Assembly: GCA_045106235.1 (NCBI GenBank)
Contig: JBGCEJ010000041.1
Coordinates: 52,084 to 116,083, forward strand
Source of the DNA: UBA4427 sp045106235
GTDB lineage: Bacteria; Myxococcota_A; UBA9160; UBA4427
Length of the DNA stretch: 64,000 bases
Direction: 5' to 3'
Positions 16,278 to 25,416 of this stretch are shown piece by piece; position 1 is the first letter of the stretch; the number at the start of each line of letters is the position of its first letter. The notes under the pieces are model-generated. The model was not told the DNA's origin, did no database searches, and saw nothing but the letters and a program-made list of their open reading frames with translations. A program made the position numbers and the translations under genes.

Positions 16278-17060
16278 TTATTGATTGCGGCCGCGGGCGA
16301 TGACGTCTTTGCGGCGATCGCCGATGGCTTTGCTGTCGATCTGCTTGGAGGACTCGATGCCTTTAGCAAGCTCGTAGGCCATCGCGTCATTGAGATGCAT
16401 GGAGTAGCCCTCGTCGATCATGGTCTTCACCTGTTCCATCACGCCGGGGACGCAGGAGCAGATGTCGGCGGCGATCGCCTTCGCTTCGGCGATCAGGTTT
16501 TCCGGTTCGCAGACGCGGTTGGCGAGTCCCCAGGCTTCCGCCTGTTCCGCCGTCACCGCGTTTCCCGAGAGGCTGATTTCTTTGGCACGGGCGAGGCCGA
16601 CGAGTCGGGGGAGGCGCTGGCTGAGTCCCCAACCCGGGACGATGCCGACGCGGGCGTGGGTGTCGAGGAACTTCGCGCCCCTTGCCACGAAGATGAAATC
16701 GCAGGCCAGGGCCATTTCAAAACCTGCGGTGGCCGCAGCGCCATTCACAGCCGCGATCACCGGGCCCGAGAAGTTCTCGAACCCCGCGCGCATTTCGTCT
16801 TGTCCCTTCACGCTTAGGTCGTAGCCCGTCTCGCCGTCGCCTCCACCGCCGATTTCCTTCAGGTCCATCCCCGCACAGAAAGCCCGCCCGGCGCCGGTCA
16901 AGACGACGGCACGCACGGCGGGATCGGCTTCAAGCGCAGCAAGGGTCTCCCCGAGCGCAACGCGAATTTCAGCGTTCAGCGCATTCATCTGATCGGGACG
17001 GTTGAGGGTGACGAGGGCCGTTGCGTCTTCGCGTTCGACGAGCAGGACGGGGTCGGACAT
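16278..17060 (-). CDS. Enoyl-CoA hydratase/isomerase family protein (crotonase)
   Basis: 260 residues. VVLTGAGRAFCAGMDLKEI gives the first oxyanion-hole strand, and AAVNGAAATAGFEMALACDFIF the second. At the two positions for catalytic Glu, the first is His (DTHARVGIVPGWG), a variant common in actinobacterial homologues, and the second Glu is kept (RAKEISLSG). It may hydrate an enoyl-CoA or act as an isomerase or other crotonase. Located between two SDRs upstream and a VOC protein downstream, as expected for beta-oxidation-like chemistry. Confidence 0.88.
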   Translation of the reverse strand: MSDPVLLVEREDATALVTLNRPDQMNALNAEIRVALGETLAALEADPAVRAVVLTGAGRAFCAGMDLKEIGGGGDGETGYDLSVKGQDEMRAGFENFSGPVIAAVNGAAATAGFEMALACDFIFVARGAKFLDTHARVGIVPGWGLSQRLPRLVGLARAKEISLSGNAVTAEQAEAWGLANRVCEPENLIAEAKAIAADICSCVPGVMEQVKTMIDEGYSMHLNDAMAYELAKGIESSKQIDSKAIGDRRKDVIARGRNQ

Positions 17061-17141
17061 GAGAGAGAGCTCCTTGGTGGATTCTGAGCGAATGAAGAGA
17101 GAAGAGAGGGCTGCGCTCTTGGAATTGATCAGCGCAGAATA

Positions 17142-17912
17142 TTAGGCGTCATGTGCGTTGACTCTGATACCGCCATCGACCGCAATGATCTCTCCGGTAA
17201 TGAAGCTTGAGCGATCCGAACAAAGATAGACGGCTGCATCCGCGATTTCGTGTGGCTGGCCGAGGCGCCTCATCGCGTGGACGCCGATTGTGGCGTCCTT
17301 GATGTCGGGATTATCTTTGAAATAGGTCTCGATGCCGGGTGTCGTGATGCCACCGGGGGCGACGGAATTTACCCGGATCCCGCGCTGCGCGTATTCGGCG
17401 GCCGCGGTCTTGGTGAGCGCAATCACGCCGCCTTTTGCGGCTGCGTAGGCTGCCTGCCGAACTTGGCCCTTGATCCCCGAAAGAGACGAGATGTTCACGA
17501 TCGAGCCGCCGCCGCTTTCAAGCATCGCCGGAATCTCATGTTTCATGCAGAGCCATACGCCCGTGAGTGTTACGGAAAGGCATTGGTCCCAGCGCTTCTG
17601 ATCCAGCTCGTGGGTGGGGTGGAAGCCGGCGCCCAAGGCGGCGTTGTTGGAAACGCAATCGAGCTTTCCGAATCGTTTGACCGTTTCCGCCACCATCTGC
17701 GCAACGCTTTCTTCGTCGGAGACATCCGTTCGCGTGAAGGTGGCTTCAAAACCCTCGGCGGCAATCAGCGCGCTCGTTTCTTCGGCGGTCTCGCCGTCCC
17801 AGTCTGCAGCGCAAACCCGCGCGCCTTCACGCGCAAAAATGAGCGCGGTTTCCCGACCAATTCCGCGACCCGCGCCGGTGACGATCGCGACCTTGTCTTT
17901 CAACAATTCCAT
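17142..17912 (-). CDS. SDR family oxidoreductase (FabG-like)
   Basis: 256 residues, classical short-chain dehydrogenase. The TGAGRGIG cofactor loop is at about 12-19, VSNNA follows, the catalytic Ser is in NISSLSG and the Tyr/Lys in AYAAAKGG. AADWD after the second strand ends with Asp, which favours NAD over NADP. Likely a 3-hydroxyacyl-type or alcohol dehydrogenase. It starts 8 bases after the upstream SDR stop and lies upstream of the crotonase in the same operon. Confidence 0.9.
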   Translation of the reverse strand: MELLKDKVAIVTGAGRGIGRETALIFAREGARVCAADWDGETAEETSALIAAEGFEATFTRTDVSDEESVAQMVAETVKRFGKLDCVSNNAALGAGFHPTHELDQKRWDQCLSVTLTGVWLCMKHEIPAMLESGGGSIVNISSLSGIKGQVRQAAYAAAKGGVIALTKTAAAEYAQRGIRVNSVAPGGITTPGIETYFKDNPDIKDATIGVHAMRRLGQPHEIADAAVYLCSDRSSFITGEIIAVDGGIRVNAHDA

Positions 17913-17920
17913 AACGTGCC

Positions 17921-18796
17921 TCAGCCTTCCTTTCGGGGCGGGGGCCAGCCGGGAACAAGCTTGTTCTTTTTCGCGAAGCTTGGGGCGTGAAAGGTCTCGC
18001 CGCTGCGCGCGCGTCCCTCTTCGGTCGTGAGGATCCAGATCAGAGTTTGAGCCGGGACTTCCGGTGGCGCGCCGTGGGCGATCTGCTGCTGATAGATGGG
18101 ATTGTCTTTACCCATCAGAGCGAGCTGGGCTTCGGTGGGCACGTATCCGGGGTCGATATTATAAGCGCAGATGCCCTGGTCGTGATGTTCGAGATGAATG
18201 AAGCCGGCCATCCGATGAAAGGCGCTTTTCGACGCACCGTATGCAAAGCCCCAGCCGCCCTCATTGGGTTTCGACTTCGGTTCGAATTGTCCCGCGTTCG
18301 AGGTCATGTTGACGACGGTGCCGGAGCCGCGCTCGATCATATGGGTCAGAACACGACGCGTGATATGGAGCTGGCCGAATACGTTGCCTTCGAAAACCAG
18401 GCGAAACTTGTCTTCCGGCACCTCCATGAAAGGATCCATAATGCCGGCGCCTTGGTAGATGCCGTTATTGTAGAGCACGTCGATTCGGCCCCATTGCGAA
18501 AGGGTCTCGTCGACCGCCGCGTCGAGGGTCTCGCGCTTCAGTAGATCAAGGGCGAGGGGGAGGGCGTGGCGACCCCGCTTCTCCACTTCGGCTGCGGTTT
18601 CTTCAACGCTGCCGGGAAGGGCTGTTTGCGTGCCCGAGGCGGCAACGGAGGATCCGTAGTCGTGGGTCTGGCCGGCGTGGAGGGTGCGGGCGGTAACGAC
18701 GACATCGTAACCCGCCTCTGCGAGTGCGATCGCACCGGCCTTGCCGATTCCTCGGCTGGCTCCGGTCACGAGGGCGACGGGGGCGGGTTCGGGCAT
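17921..18796 (-). CDS. SDR family oxidoreductase
   Basis: 291 residues. TGASRGIGKAG near residue 11, VLYNNG, and the catalytic YGASK in a long insert-bearing region (QFEPKSKPNEGGWGFAYGASK in pieces) define an SDR. VVTARTLHAG at the end of the second strand has Arg, favouring NADP. The extra loop after the second strand and the longer C-terminus (SFAKKNKLVPGWPP) resemble the actinobacterial-type SDR group found beside steroid and terpene catabolism genes. It is first in the minus-strand operon and diverges from the Rieske oxygenase across a 217-base region that should hold both promoters. Confidence 0.88.
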   Translation of the reverse strand: MPEPAPVALVTGASRGIGKAGAIALAEAGYDVVVTARTLHAGQTHDYGSSVAASGTQTALPGSVEETAAEVEKRGRHALPLALDLLKRETLDAAVDETLSQWGRIDVLYNNGIYQGAGIMDPFMEVPEDKFRLVFEGNVFGQLHITRRVLTHMIERGSGTVVNMTSNAGQFEPKSKPNEGGWGFAYGASKSAFHRMAGFIHLEHHDQGICAYNIDPGYVPTEAQLALMGKDNPIYQQQIAHGAPPEVPAQTLIWILTTEEGRARSGETFHAPSFAKKNKLVPGWPPPRKEG

Positions 18797-19013
18797 GATT
18801 GGATCCTCTCCTGAGTTTCGGCTGAGGGTCCAGTTTGAGGGGCCTTGGGCCCGCGCGCCACTCGAAAATAGAGGGGGTTTAGACGTCTTGCTCGCCTCTG
18901 AAAGCCTGACGTATCGTCGGGCGAGCGGTGGGAACGGAGGCGGCGCGGCTCTGCGACCTCGCGCTGTCCCTCGGGCTTACGCTTCGAACGCTGAATTAGA
19001 AAGGCATAACATC

Positions 19014-19997
19014 ATGGCAATTCGAAAACTCGAAGACGACGCTCTTCCGATTCCAAACGGCTGGTTCGCTGTGAGCTTTAGCCATGAGCTGCGCGAGGGG
19101 GAAGTGAAGCCAATCGAGTATTTCGGCCATGAAATGGTGTTGTTCAGAACCCGCTCGGGCGCAGCCAAGGTCCTCGACCCGTTCTGTCCTCATCTGGGCG
19201 CGCATCTTGGGCATGGCGGTCGCGTGATGGGGGAGACGATTCGATGTCCCTTTCACGCTTGGCAATTCGACGGCACGAGCGGGAGCTGTACTCATATCCC
19301 GTACTGCGAACGGATCCCGGCTCAGGCGAAGTTGCGGTCCTGGGATGTTCAGGAAAAGAACGGTCTGATCTGGGTCTGGTATCACTCGGAAGAGGCGGCG
19401 CCCGAATGGGATTTCCCGGAGCTTTCCGAAATCGGTCATGCGGATTGGTCCGAACCGAATTTCTTCGAGATGGAAATCGAAGCGCATATCCAGGAGACTC
19501 ACGAGAACAATAACGATCCGGTGCATTTTCAGTTCGTGCACGGGATGGCGGAGGAGCCGGAATCGGAGATTCATTTCTCCGAGGACGGTCGCCACTATCA
19601 GATCGTGAGCCATTCTGAGCGCGAGACCGAGTGGGGCACGTTCAAGACTTCCCTTGTTCGTGATTCCTGGGGCCTGGGGCTCAATGCGATCTGGACGACG
19701 GGGATTCCCGAAGCGGGTTCACTCCTCTTCGCAGCGACCACACCGATTGATGAACACCGGGTCCATTCACGCTGGCTCCTGACAGCGACGAAGAATTGCG
19801 TGGACATGGTGGGGGAGGAAATCATGACGAACCTGAAGAAGGGCGTAAGCGACGATTTTCCGATTTGGAAGCACAAGGTCCACCGCGGCCGGCCCGTCCT
19901 GTGTGAGGCGGATACCTATCTTGCGGACTATCGGAAATGGGTGCGGCAGTTCTACACGCGACCGATCGCCGACGCTCCGAGCCCTGGCGGCGAGTAG
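19014..19997 (+). CDS. Rieske non-heme iron oxygenase, KshA/Neverland-like
   Basis: 327 residues from ATG 19014 with AAAGG upstream. The Rieske cluster is CPH (Cys58, His60) and CPFH (Cys78, His81). The mononuclear iron site is in NNNDPVHFQFVHG (Asp168, His171, His176). The C-terminal DDFPIWKHK, then RPVL and RKWVRQFY closely follows 3-ketosteroid 9-alpha-hydroxylase (KshA) and the Neverland/DAF-36 cholesterol desaturases. It would use O2 and electrons from a reductase to hydroxylate or desaturate a steroid-like ring. No reductase partner is in the window. The neighbouring SDRs and crotonase support steroid or terpenoid breakdown, which is inference. Confidence 0.85.
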   Translation: MAIRKLEDDALPIPNGWFAVSFSHELREGEVKPIEYFGHEMVLFRTRSGAAKVLDPFCPHLGAHLGHGGRVMGETIRCPFHAWQFDGTSGSCTHIPYCERIPAQAKLRSWDVQEKNGLIWVWYHSEEAAPEWDFPELSEIGHADWSEPNFFEMEIEAHIQETHENNNDPVHFQFVHGMAEEPESEIHFSEDGRHYQIVSHSERETEWGTFKTSLVRDSWGLGLNAIWTTGIPEAGSLLFAATTPIDEHRVHSRWLLTATKNCVDMVGEEIMTNLKKGVSDDFPIWKHKVHRGRPVLCEADTYLADYRKWVRQFYTRPIADAPSPGGE

Positions 19998-20083
19998 GCG
20001 CCCGAAAAGCATCTTTCTCTCGGCTTGGGGGCATGGCATCTTCTCGACTGATCGCGGCGTATTCCGCGAGAGGAGAAACGCCC

Positions 20084-20767
20084 GTGCAGAAGCTCTTCTA
20101 TCTACTCTTCGACTCTGCAGATGCGGACGGAGACGCCCTCCGCGACGCGCTGTGTGAACAGGCCGTGCCGACGATGCAGGCTTCGGGCGCGAAAGATGTG
20201 ACGGTCTTCGCGACGGACTCGGATGTCGCCGAAGGCAATCCCGTTCGGCAGGTGAATCCGCCGATTCGCGCGATGGTTTCCTTCTGGCTTGAAGATGCCG
20301 GGGATCGCGGCCCGAGCGAGGAAGCGCTTGCCGCTCAGGTTCAGGGTTTGGCGGGCTACCTCGTGGTGGAATCTCGGCCGATGATCCATGAGATGCCGCT
20401 GGGGAAGCGGACCGAGGGGATGAAGCAGATCTCCTGCGTCACGAAGCGCGCCGATATCAGCCAGGAAGAATTTATCTCGATCTGGCATCACGATCACAAA
20501 CAGGTTGCGATCGAGACGCAGTCGACGTTTGGCTACGTGCGGAACGAGATCTTCCGAGCGCTCACGCCGGATGCCCCGGATCAGTGGACCGCCTTCGTGG
20601 AGGAGTCGTTTCCTATGGGCGCGCTGACCGATCAGCATGTCTTCTATGACGCGAAAGATCAGGCGGAGTATCAAAAGAACTTCGAGACGATGATGGAGAG
20701 CTGCGCTCGTTTCTTAGATCACTCGGCGATTGAAGTGACCTTCGTTTCCGAATATTACCGAGGCTGA
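20084..20767 (+). CDS. EthD-domain (dimeric alpha+beta barrel) protein
   Basis: 227 residues from GTG 20084 with AGGAG 8 bases upstream. The C-terminal half has CVTKRADISQEEFISIWHH followed by DHKQVA, the EthD signature (KR..lS.eeF...W...H), and a closing HVFYDAKDQAEY segment. EthD-like proteins accompany oxygenase systems (EthD is needed for ether degradation by P450 EthB), though their exact role is unclear. Placed 86 bases after the Rieske gene and 1 base before a DUF3604 gene, it is probably cotranscribed with both. The frame extends upstream to 19937 inside the Rieske gene, but that portion is not used. Confidence 0.8.
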   Translation: MQKLFYLLFDSADADGDALRDALCEQAVPTMQASGAKDVTVFATDSDVAEGNPVRQVNPPIRAMVSFWLEDAGDRGPSEEALAAQVQGLAGYLVVESRPMIHEMPLGKRTEGMKQISCVTKRADISQEEFISIWHHDHKQVAIETQSTFGYVRNEIFRALTPDAPDQWTAFVEESFPMGALTDQHVFYDAKDQAEYQKNFETMMESCARFLDHSAIEVTFVSEYYRG

Positions 20768-20768
20768 T

Positions 20769-22871
20769 ATGGAAAACGGAATGCGAAGAACTGGACTTTT
20801 ACGCGCGATCTTGATGGTTTCTGCGGCGGCTTCTCTTGCCGTGGCTTCTCCCGCTTCCGCTGCCGCGTCGGATGTGGCGCCGGGCGAAGGCCGCGACTAC
20901 AGCGAGACGCGAGAAGAGTGCCGGCAATTCACGCCCCTCCGTCAGCCGTTCTTTGGCGATACCCACGTCCATACCGTCTATTCCTTTGATGCAAACGGCC
21001 AGGACACGCGGAATACACCCCGCGACGCCTATCGTTTCGCGAAGGGCGAGCGGATCGGCCTTCAGCCCTACGACGCGGAAGGGAAGGCTGGACGCACGGC
21101 ACAGCTTCGCCGCCCCCTGGACTTCACTGTGCTTTCGGACCATGCGGAATTGCTCGGCGAGATCCGGATGTGTTCCGTCCCCGGAACGCCGTCCTTCGAT
21201 TCCGATTTCTGCTGGATCTATCGCGCCTTTCCCGCTTCGACGTTCCAGCTCTTCGCCGTACGGAACATGATGCAGAAGACCCGCTTTCAGTTTTGCGGTC
21301 CGAACGGTGAACTCTGCGCGGATCAGTCGCGGCTGGTTTGGCAAGATATTCAGGCCGCCGCGGAAGAGGCCTACGACCGAACGAGCGAATGTTCCTTCAC
21401 CAGCTTCGTCGGCTACGAATGGACAGCGACCGTGGGCAACGGAGAAAATCTGCATCGCAACGTGATTTTTCAGAACGCCGACGTTCCCGATCTACCTCCG
21501 AGTTGGACCGATACGCCCTCCGCCTTCGATCTCTGGAAAGTCCTGCAGAAGGAATGCGTGGAAGGGGTTGAGGGCTGTAACGCGCTGACGATTCCGCATA
21601 ACAGCAACCTCAGCGGTCCGGGCTTGATGTTCGCTTCAGCGAAGCTTGCGAAGTCGGGGGACATCGATCTGGCCGTCGATGCTCGAGAAGCGGAGCTTCG
21701 TCAAAGATGGGAGCCCCTGGTCGAGATCATGCAGCATAAGGGCGAGTCGGAATGCTTGCCGGGCCGGAATTCAAAAGACGAGTTCTGTGGTTTCGAGAAG
21801 CTCCCGTACAATAGTTTTGCGGGCGTTGGCCGGGTGGCAGACGAAGGGCTGACGGCGATTTTGGCTGAGGATAATCCGAACGCGAGCCTCGCTCCGGATC
21901 CGCGGGGCATGGTGCGTGAGGCGCTGAAGAAGGGCGTCGCGCTCGAATCGGAGCTCGGTGTGAATCCCCTGAAATTCGGGATCCTGGCGAGTACGGATTC
22001 TCATCTCGGGACGCCGGGTCTCGTCGCGGAAGATGAACCGAAGGGGCATGGCGGGGCAGGGGCGCGAACGACGATCGGGCTGCCCGACGACCTGGAGTTC
22101 AACCCGGGCGGTCTCGCGGTGGCATGGGCTGAGGAGAATAGTCGCGACTCGATTTTTGCCGCGATGCAGCGACGCGAGGTCTACGGCACGAGTGGCACCC
22201 GGCCGGTTGTCCGTTTCTTCGGCGGCTGGGACTTCGATCCTTCGATGTGTGAGGCCTCGGATTTCGCGAAGCGGGGCTACGCCGATGGTGTTCCGATGGG
22301 AAGCGATCTCCCCACGCGCGACGAGGGGGACCGGGATCCGACCTTTGCAATTTGGGCGCTGCAAGATCCGGGCAGTGATGCGTCACCCGGCACTCCGCTC
22401 CAGCGCATTCAGATCGTGAAGGGATGGGTTGAAGACGGCAAGACGCGGGAGAAGGTGGTGAACGTGGCTGGGGGGAAGAACCGCGCGAAGGTCGACCTCG
22501 ACACATGCGAACCGAAGGGGGCGGGCGCACGCCAGCTTTGTTCGGTTTGGCGCGACCGCGATTTCGAGCCCGAGCAGAACGCCTTTTACTATGCCCGGGT
22601 CCTCGAGAATCCGACCTGTCGCTGGAGCCAACATCTCTGCGTTGATGCGGGGGTGAAATGCGATGAGCCTGAGACGATTACGGAAGGCTTTGAGGGCTGC
22701 TGCTCCGAGCGGCATGTGCCCATCGTTCAGGAACGCGCCTGGACCTCTCCGATCTGGTACCAGCCCGAGTCGGCGCGGAAGGCGCAGGCGGCGAGTTCTG
22801 TGGAGCCCGAGGTTGAAGCCGAAGCCGCGCTCGTGACCGCTGCGGGTTCCGCATCGGCGATGCGGCCGTGA
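20769..22871 (+). CDS. Exported DUF3604 (PHP-like phosphoesterase-fold) protein
   Basis: 700 residues starting MENGMRRTGLLRAILMVSAA; a signal peptide is cut near ASPASAAAS. PHP-like metal motifs are FFGDTHVHTVYS (His66, His68), LSDHAELLG (Asp124, His125), IPHNSNLSG and ASTDSHLGTPG. DUF3604 proteins are large exported enzymes of unknown substrate, possibly hydrolases of phosphate or other esters. Many cysteines in the C-terminal third (CSVWRDRD, CRWSQHLC, CDEPE, GCCSERH) suggest disulfides in the periplasm. The start is 1 base after the EthD stop, and the TGA overlaps the next DUF3604 start. Confidence 0.85.
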   Translation: MENGMRRTGLLRAILMVSAAASLAVASPASAAASDVAPGEGRDYSETREECRQFTPLRQPFFGDTHVHTVYSFDANGQDTRNTPRDAYRFAKGERIGLQPYDAEGKAGRTAQLRRPLDFTVLSDHAELLGEIRMCSVPGTPSFDSDFCWIYRAFPASTFQLFAVRNMMQKTRFQFCGPNGELCADQSRLVWQDIQAAAEEAYDRTSECSFTSFVGYEWTATVGNGENLHRNVIFQNADVPDLPPSWTDTPSAFDLWKVLQKECVEGVEGCNALTIPHNSNLSGPGLMFASAKLAKSGDIDLAVDAREAELRQRWEPLVEIMQHKGESECLPGRNSKDEFCGFEKLPYNSFAGVGRVADEGLTAILAEDNPNASLAPDPRGMVREALKKGVALESELGVNPLKFGILASTDSHLGTPGLVAEDEPKGHGGAGARTTIGLPDDLEFNPGGLAVAWAEENSRDSIFAAMQRREVYGTSGTRPVVRFFGGWDFDPSMCEASDFAKRGYADGVPMGSDLPTRDEGDRDPTFAIWALQDPGSDASPGTPLQRIQIVKGWVEDGKTREKVVNVAGGKNRAKVDLDTCEPKGAGARQLCSVWRDRDFEPEQNAFYYARVLENPTCRWSQHLCVDAGVKCDEPETITEGFEGCCSERHVPIVQERAWTSPIWYQPESARKAQAASSVEPEVEAEAALVTAAGSASAMRP

Positions 22872-25186
22872 AGAAGGGAGCTTTCTGGATGCGTTCTCAG
22901 AGCCTGGCTCGACTGGCTCTGCTCGTCGGGGCGATGTTGGTTGCGGGCTGTCAGGGCGAGCATCAAGGGCCGGGCGAGTCGGCGGACGTTGCGATTCCAG
23001 ACTCGATTGTTTCGGCCCGTGCAACGCGGCAGGTTGAAGCGCGCGCGCGCGGCGGGGTCGGCGATCGCAAGCAGATTCTCTTTGGGGATCTGCATGTGCA
23101 TACGACGTTTTCGCCGGATGCGTTCATGACCAGCCTGCCGCTGATGGGTGGGTCGGGGATGCATCCGCCGGCGGACGCGTGTGATTTTGCACGGATCTGC
23201 GCTGACCTCGATTTCTGGAGCATTAACGATCACGCCGAAGGGATTAGTCCGCAGCATTGGAGCGAAACGATCGACTCCATTCAGGAATGCAACGCTCGCG
23301 CGGGAGATCCGAACGATCCTGACTCCGTCGCGTTCCTGGGTTGGGAGTGGTCTCAAGTGGGCGCGACGCCGGAGACGCATTACGGACATAAAAATGTGAT
23401 CTTGCTCGAGACGGAGCGGGATAAAGTGCCGGCGCGACCGATCGCAGCACCGCGGCCGGAATTCCGAGTGGCGGTGATCCCGCCTGCGGCGCGGATGATG
23501 CTCTCGGTCATGGATTTTTCGGACCGTCAGCTCTACGCCGACTACGCGGTCTACGCCGAAGAGGTGAGTTCGGTCTCGAATTGTCCGGCGGGCGTCGACC
23601 CGAGAGAGTTGCCGCTGGATTGTCATGAAGTCGCCGATCATCCCCGCGTGTTGCATGAGAAACTTGACGCTTGGGGAATGCCTTCGATCGTGATTCCGCA
23701 CGGCACCAGCTGGGGCCTGATGACGCCGCGTGGCTTCTCGCTCGCGCGTGAGCTTGAGTCTGGGCAGCATGACCCGAACCGACAGCTGCTCTTCGAAGTC
23801 TATTCGGGGCATGGTTCCGCGGAGCCCTACCGCAACTGGCCCGGCGCCTTCGCACAAGGGGAGGACGCGCTTGTCTGTCCTGCGCCCACCGCGGATTATT
23901 TGCCGTGTTGTTGGCGCGCGGGAGAGATTATCCGGGAGCGATGCGAGTCTGAATCATCGCCGGATTGCGAGGCCCGTGAAGTCGAAGCGCGTGAGATCTA
24001 TCTCGCGGCGGGCGCCGCGGCGCACCTCACGGTGCCCGGAGCGGACGTAGACGATTGGCTCGACTGCGATCAATGTCGCGATTGTTTCAATCCGGCCTTT
24101 ACGCATCGCCCGGGCGGTTCCGTGCAGTCCGCCTTGGCGCTTCGCCGTTTCTCTGATGGTGACCCGGATGCGGGCGGGGACCCCGCGACGAGCGCCGCCG
24201 GGATTTCGGAGGACGGAGCATCAGGGGAAGGGCGGGAGCAGGCTTTTCGGTTCGGCCTGATCGGCGCGAGCGATACCCATGATGCGCGTGCTGGGAACGG
24301 CTTCAAAGAGTTCGCGCGGCTTGAAAATACCGAGGCGCTCCGGCGTTCGGGCATGATGCAGCGCCTGCAGGGCGATGATTCCGAACCCGTTGCGCGTGCG
24401 CGGGCGATGAACGTGAACGAAGTTCCCTTGGCATCGCGTCGAGATATGGAGCGCGGGGCTTCTTTCTTGATGACGGGAGGCCTCGCGGCGGTCCATGCGG
24501 AATCGCGCCGACGCGAATCGATCTGGGAGGCACTGACCGAGCGCGAGGTCTATGCGACTTCGGGCGACCGGATTCTGCTTTGGTTTGACCTTTTGAATGC
24601 GCCCGGTGGCGAGCGGCCTATGGGGACGGTTGTGGCCGGGCAGGCTGCTGCTCCGATTCTCCGCGTCTCGGCGGCAGGGGCCTTCGAGCAACTTCCGGGC
24701 TGTCCCGATTTCGTCGATGGGGCGCTGACGCCGGAGCGAATCGAGCGGATTTGTCTCGGGGAGTGTTATCACCCGAGCGATCAGCGGCGCGCCATCAACC
24801 GGCTTGAAGTGGTGCGCATCCAGACGCAGACCCGGGCCGAAGAGCCCATCGAGACCCTTGTCGAGGACCCTTGGCGCGTCTTTCCCTGCGACGACCAGGG
24901 AGAGGGCTGCACAGCTTCATTTGAAGATCCGGATTTCTTAACGGACGCGGGGACTTCTGGGCGAGAGGTCATCTATTACGCGCGGGCGATTCAGGAGCCG
25001 ACGCCGGCGGTGAACGCGGGGGGCTTTCGATGTACTCGGGATGCCGAGGGCGAATGCATCGAAGTGAATCCGTGTTACGGCGATGACCGCACGGAGGCGG
25101 ATGACGATTGTCTTTCGCCGAATGAAGAACATGCTTGGTCGTCGCCGATCTTCGTGCGAGCCGCCGCAACGACGAGCGCGCGTTAG
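22868..25186 (+). CDS. Second DUF3604 protein, predicted lipoprotein
   Basis: 772 residues from GTG 22868, which overlaps the first DUF3604 stop as GTGA. The signal peptide ends in a lipobox LVAGC (Cys28), so this paralog is membrane-anchored while the first is soluble. Metal motifs are the same: ILFGDLHVHTTFSPD, SINDHAEGIS, VIPHGTSWGL and IGASDTHDARAG. C-terminal cysteine-rich segments (CLGECYHPSDQ, CTRDAEGEC, CYGDDRT) again point to the periplasm. An in-frame ATG eight codons in (MRSQS) would keep the signal peptide. A paralogous pair in one operon suggests a heterodimer or successive substrates. Confidence 0.85.
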   Translation: MKKGAFWMRSQSLARLALLVGAMLVAGCQGEHQGPGESADVAIPDSIVSARATRQVEARARGGVGDRKQILFGDLHVHTTFSPDAFMTSLPLMGGSGMHPPADACDFARICADLDFWSINDHAEGISPQHWSETIDSIQECNARAGDPNDPDSVAFLGWEWSQVGATPETHYGHKNVILLETERDKVPARPIAAPRPEFRVAVIPPAARMMLSVMDFSDRQLYADYAVYAEEVSSVSNCPAGVDPRELPLDCHEVADHPRVLHEKLDAWGMPSIVIPHGTSWGLMTPRGFSLARELESGQHDPNRQLLFEVYSGHGSAEPYRNWPGAFAQGEDALVCPAPTADYLPCCWRAGEIIRERCESESSPDCEAREVEAREIYLAAGAAAHLTVPGADVDDWLDCDQCRDCFNPAFTHRPGGSVQSALALRRFSDGDPDAGGDPATSAAGISEDGASGEGREQAFRFGLIGASDTHDARAGNGFKEFARLENTEALRRSGMMQRLQGDDSEPVARARAMNVNEVPLASRRDMERGASFLMTGGLAAVHAESRRRESIWEALTEREVYATSGDRILLWFDLLNAPGGERPMGTVVAGQAAAPILRVSAAGAFEQLPGCPDFVDGALTPERIERICLGECYHPSDQRRAINRLEVVRIQTQTRAEEPIETLVEDPWRVFPCDDQGEGCTASFEDPDFLTDAGTSGREVIYYARAIQEPTPAVNAGGFRCTRDAEGECIEVNPCYGDDRTEADDDCLSPNEEHAWSSPIFVRAAATTSAR

Positions 25187-25244
25187 CTCCGGGGCCTTCG
25201 GATCTTCGAAGCGCGTGGAGGGGGAGAGAAGGGAAGGCCAATTC

Positions 25245-25264
25245 AGCCCCCGCCTCAGGGGGCT
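25245..25264 (+). terminator. Candidate terminator hairpin after the DUF3604 pair
   Basis: AGCCCCC (25245-25251) and GGGGGCT (25258-25264) form a perfect 7-base stem with a GCCTCA loop, 58 bases past the stop at 25186. Only a short CTT follows, so intrinsic termination would be weak. It separates the DUF3604 genes from exbD. Confidence 0.45.
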
Positions 25265-25416
25265 CTTACGGCGAGAACGGCAACTCTCGATCCCTCAGAA
25301 GCGAAAATAGGGCCTTCTGAGGTCCAATCTGGGGTGATGCCTTGCCCGAAGCGGTCGCTCCTTCTAGGGTCTCACATTGATTATTCCGGACCCAACCTCA
25401 CGAGGAGCAGCCCCCG

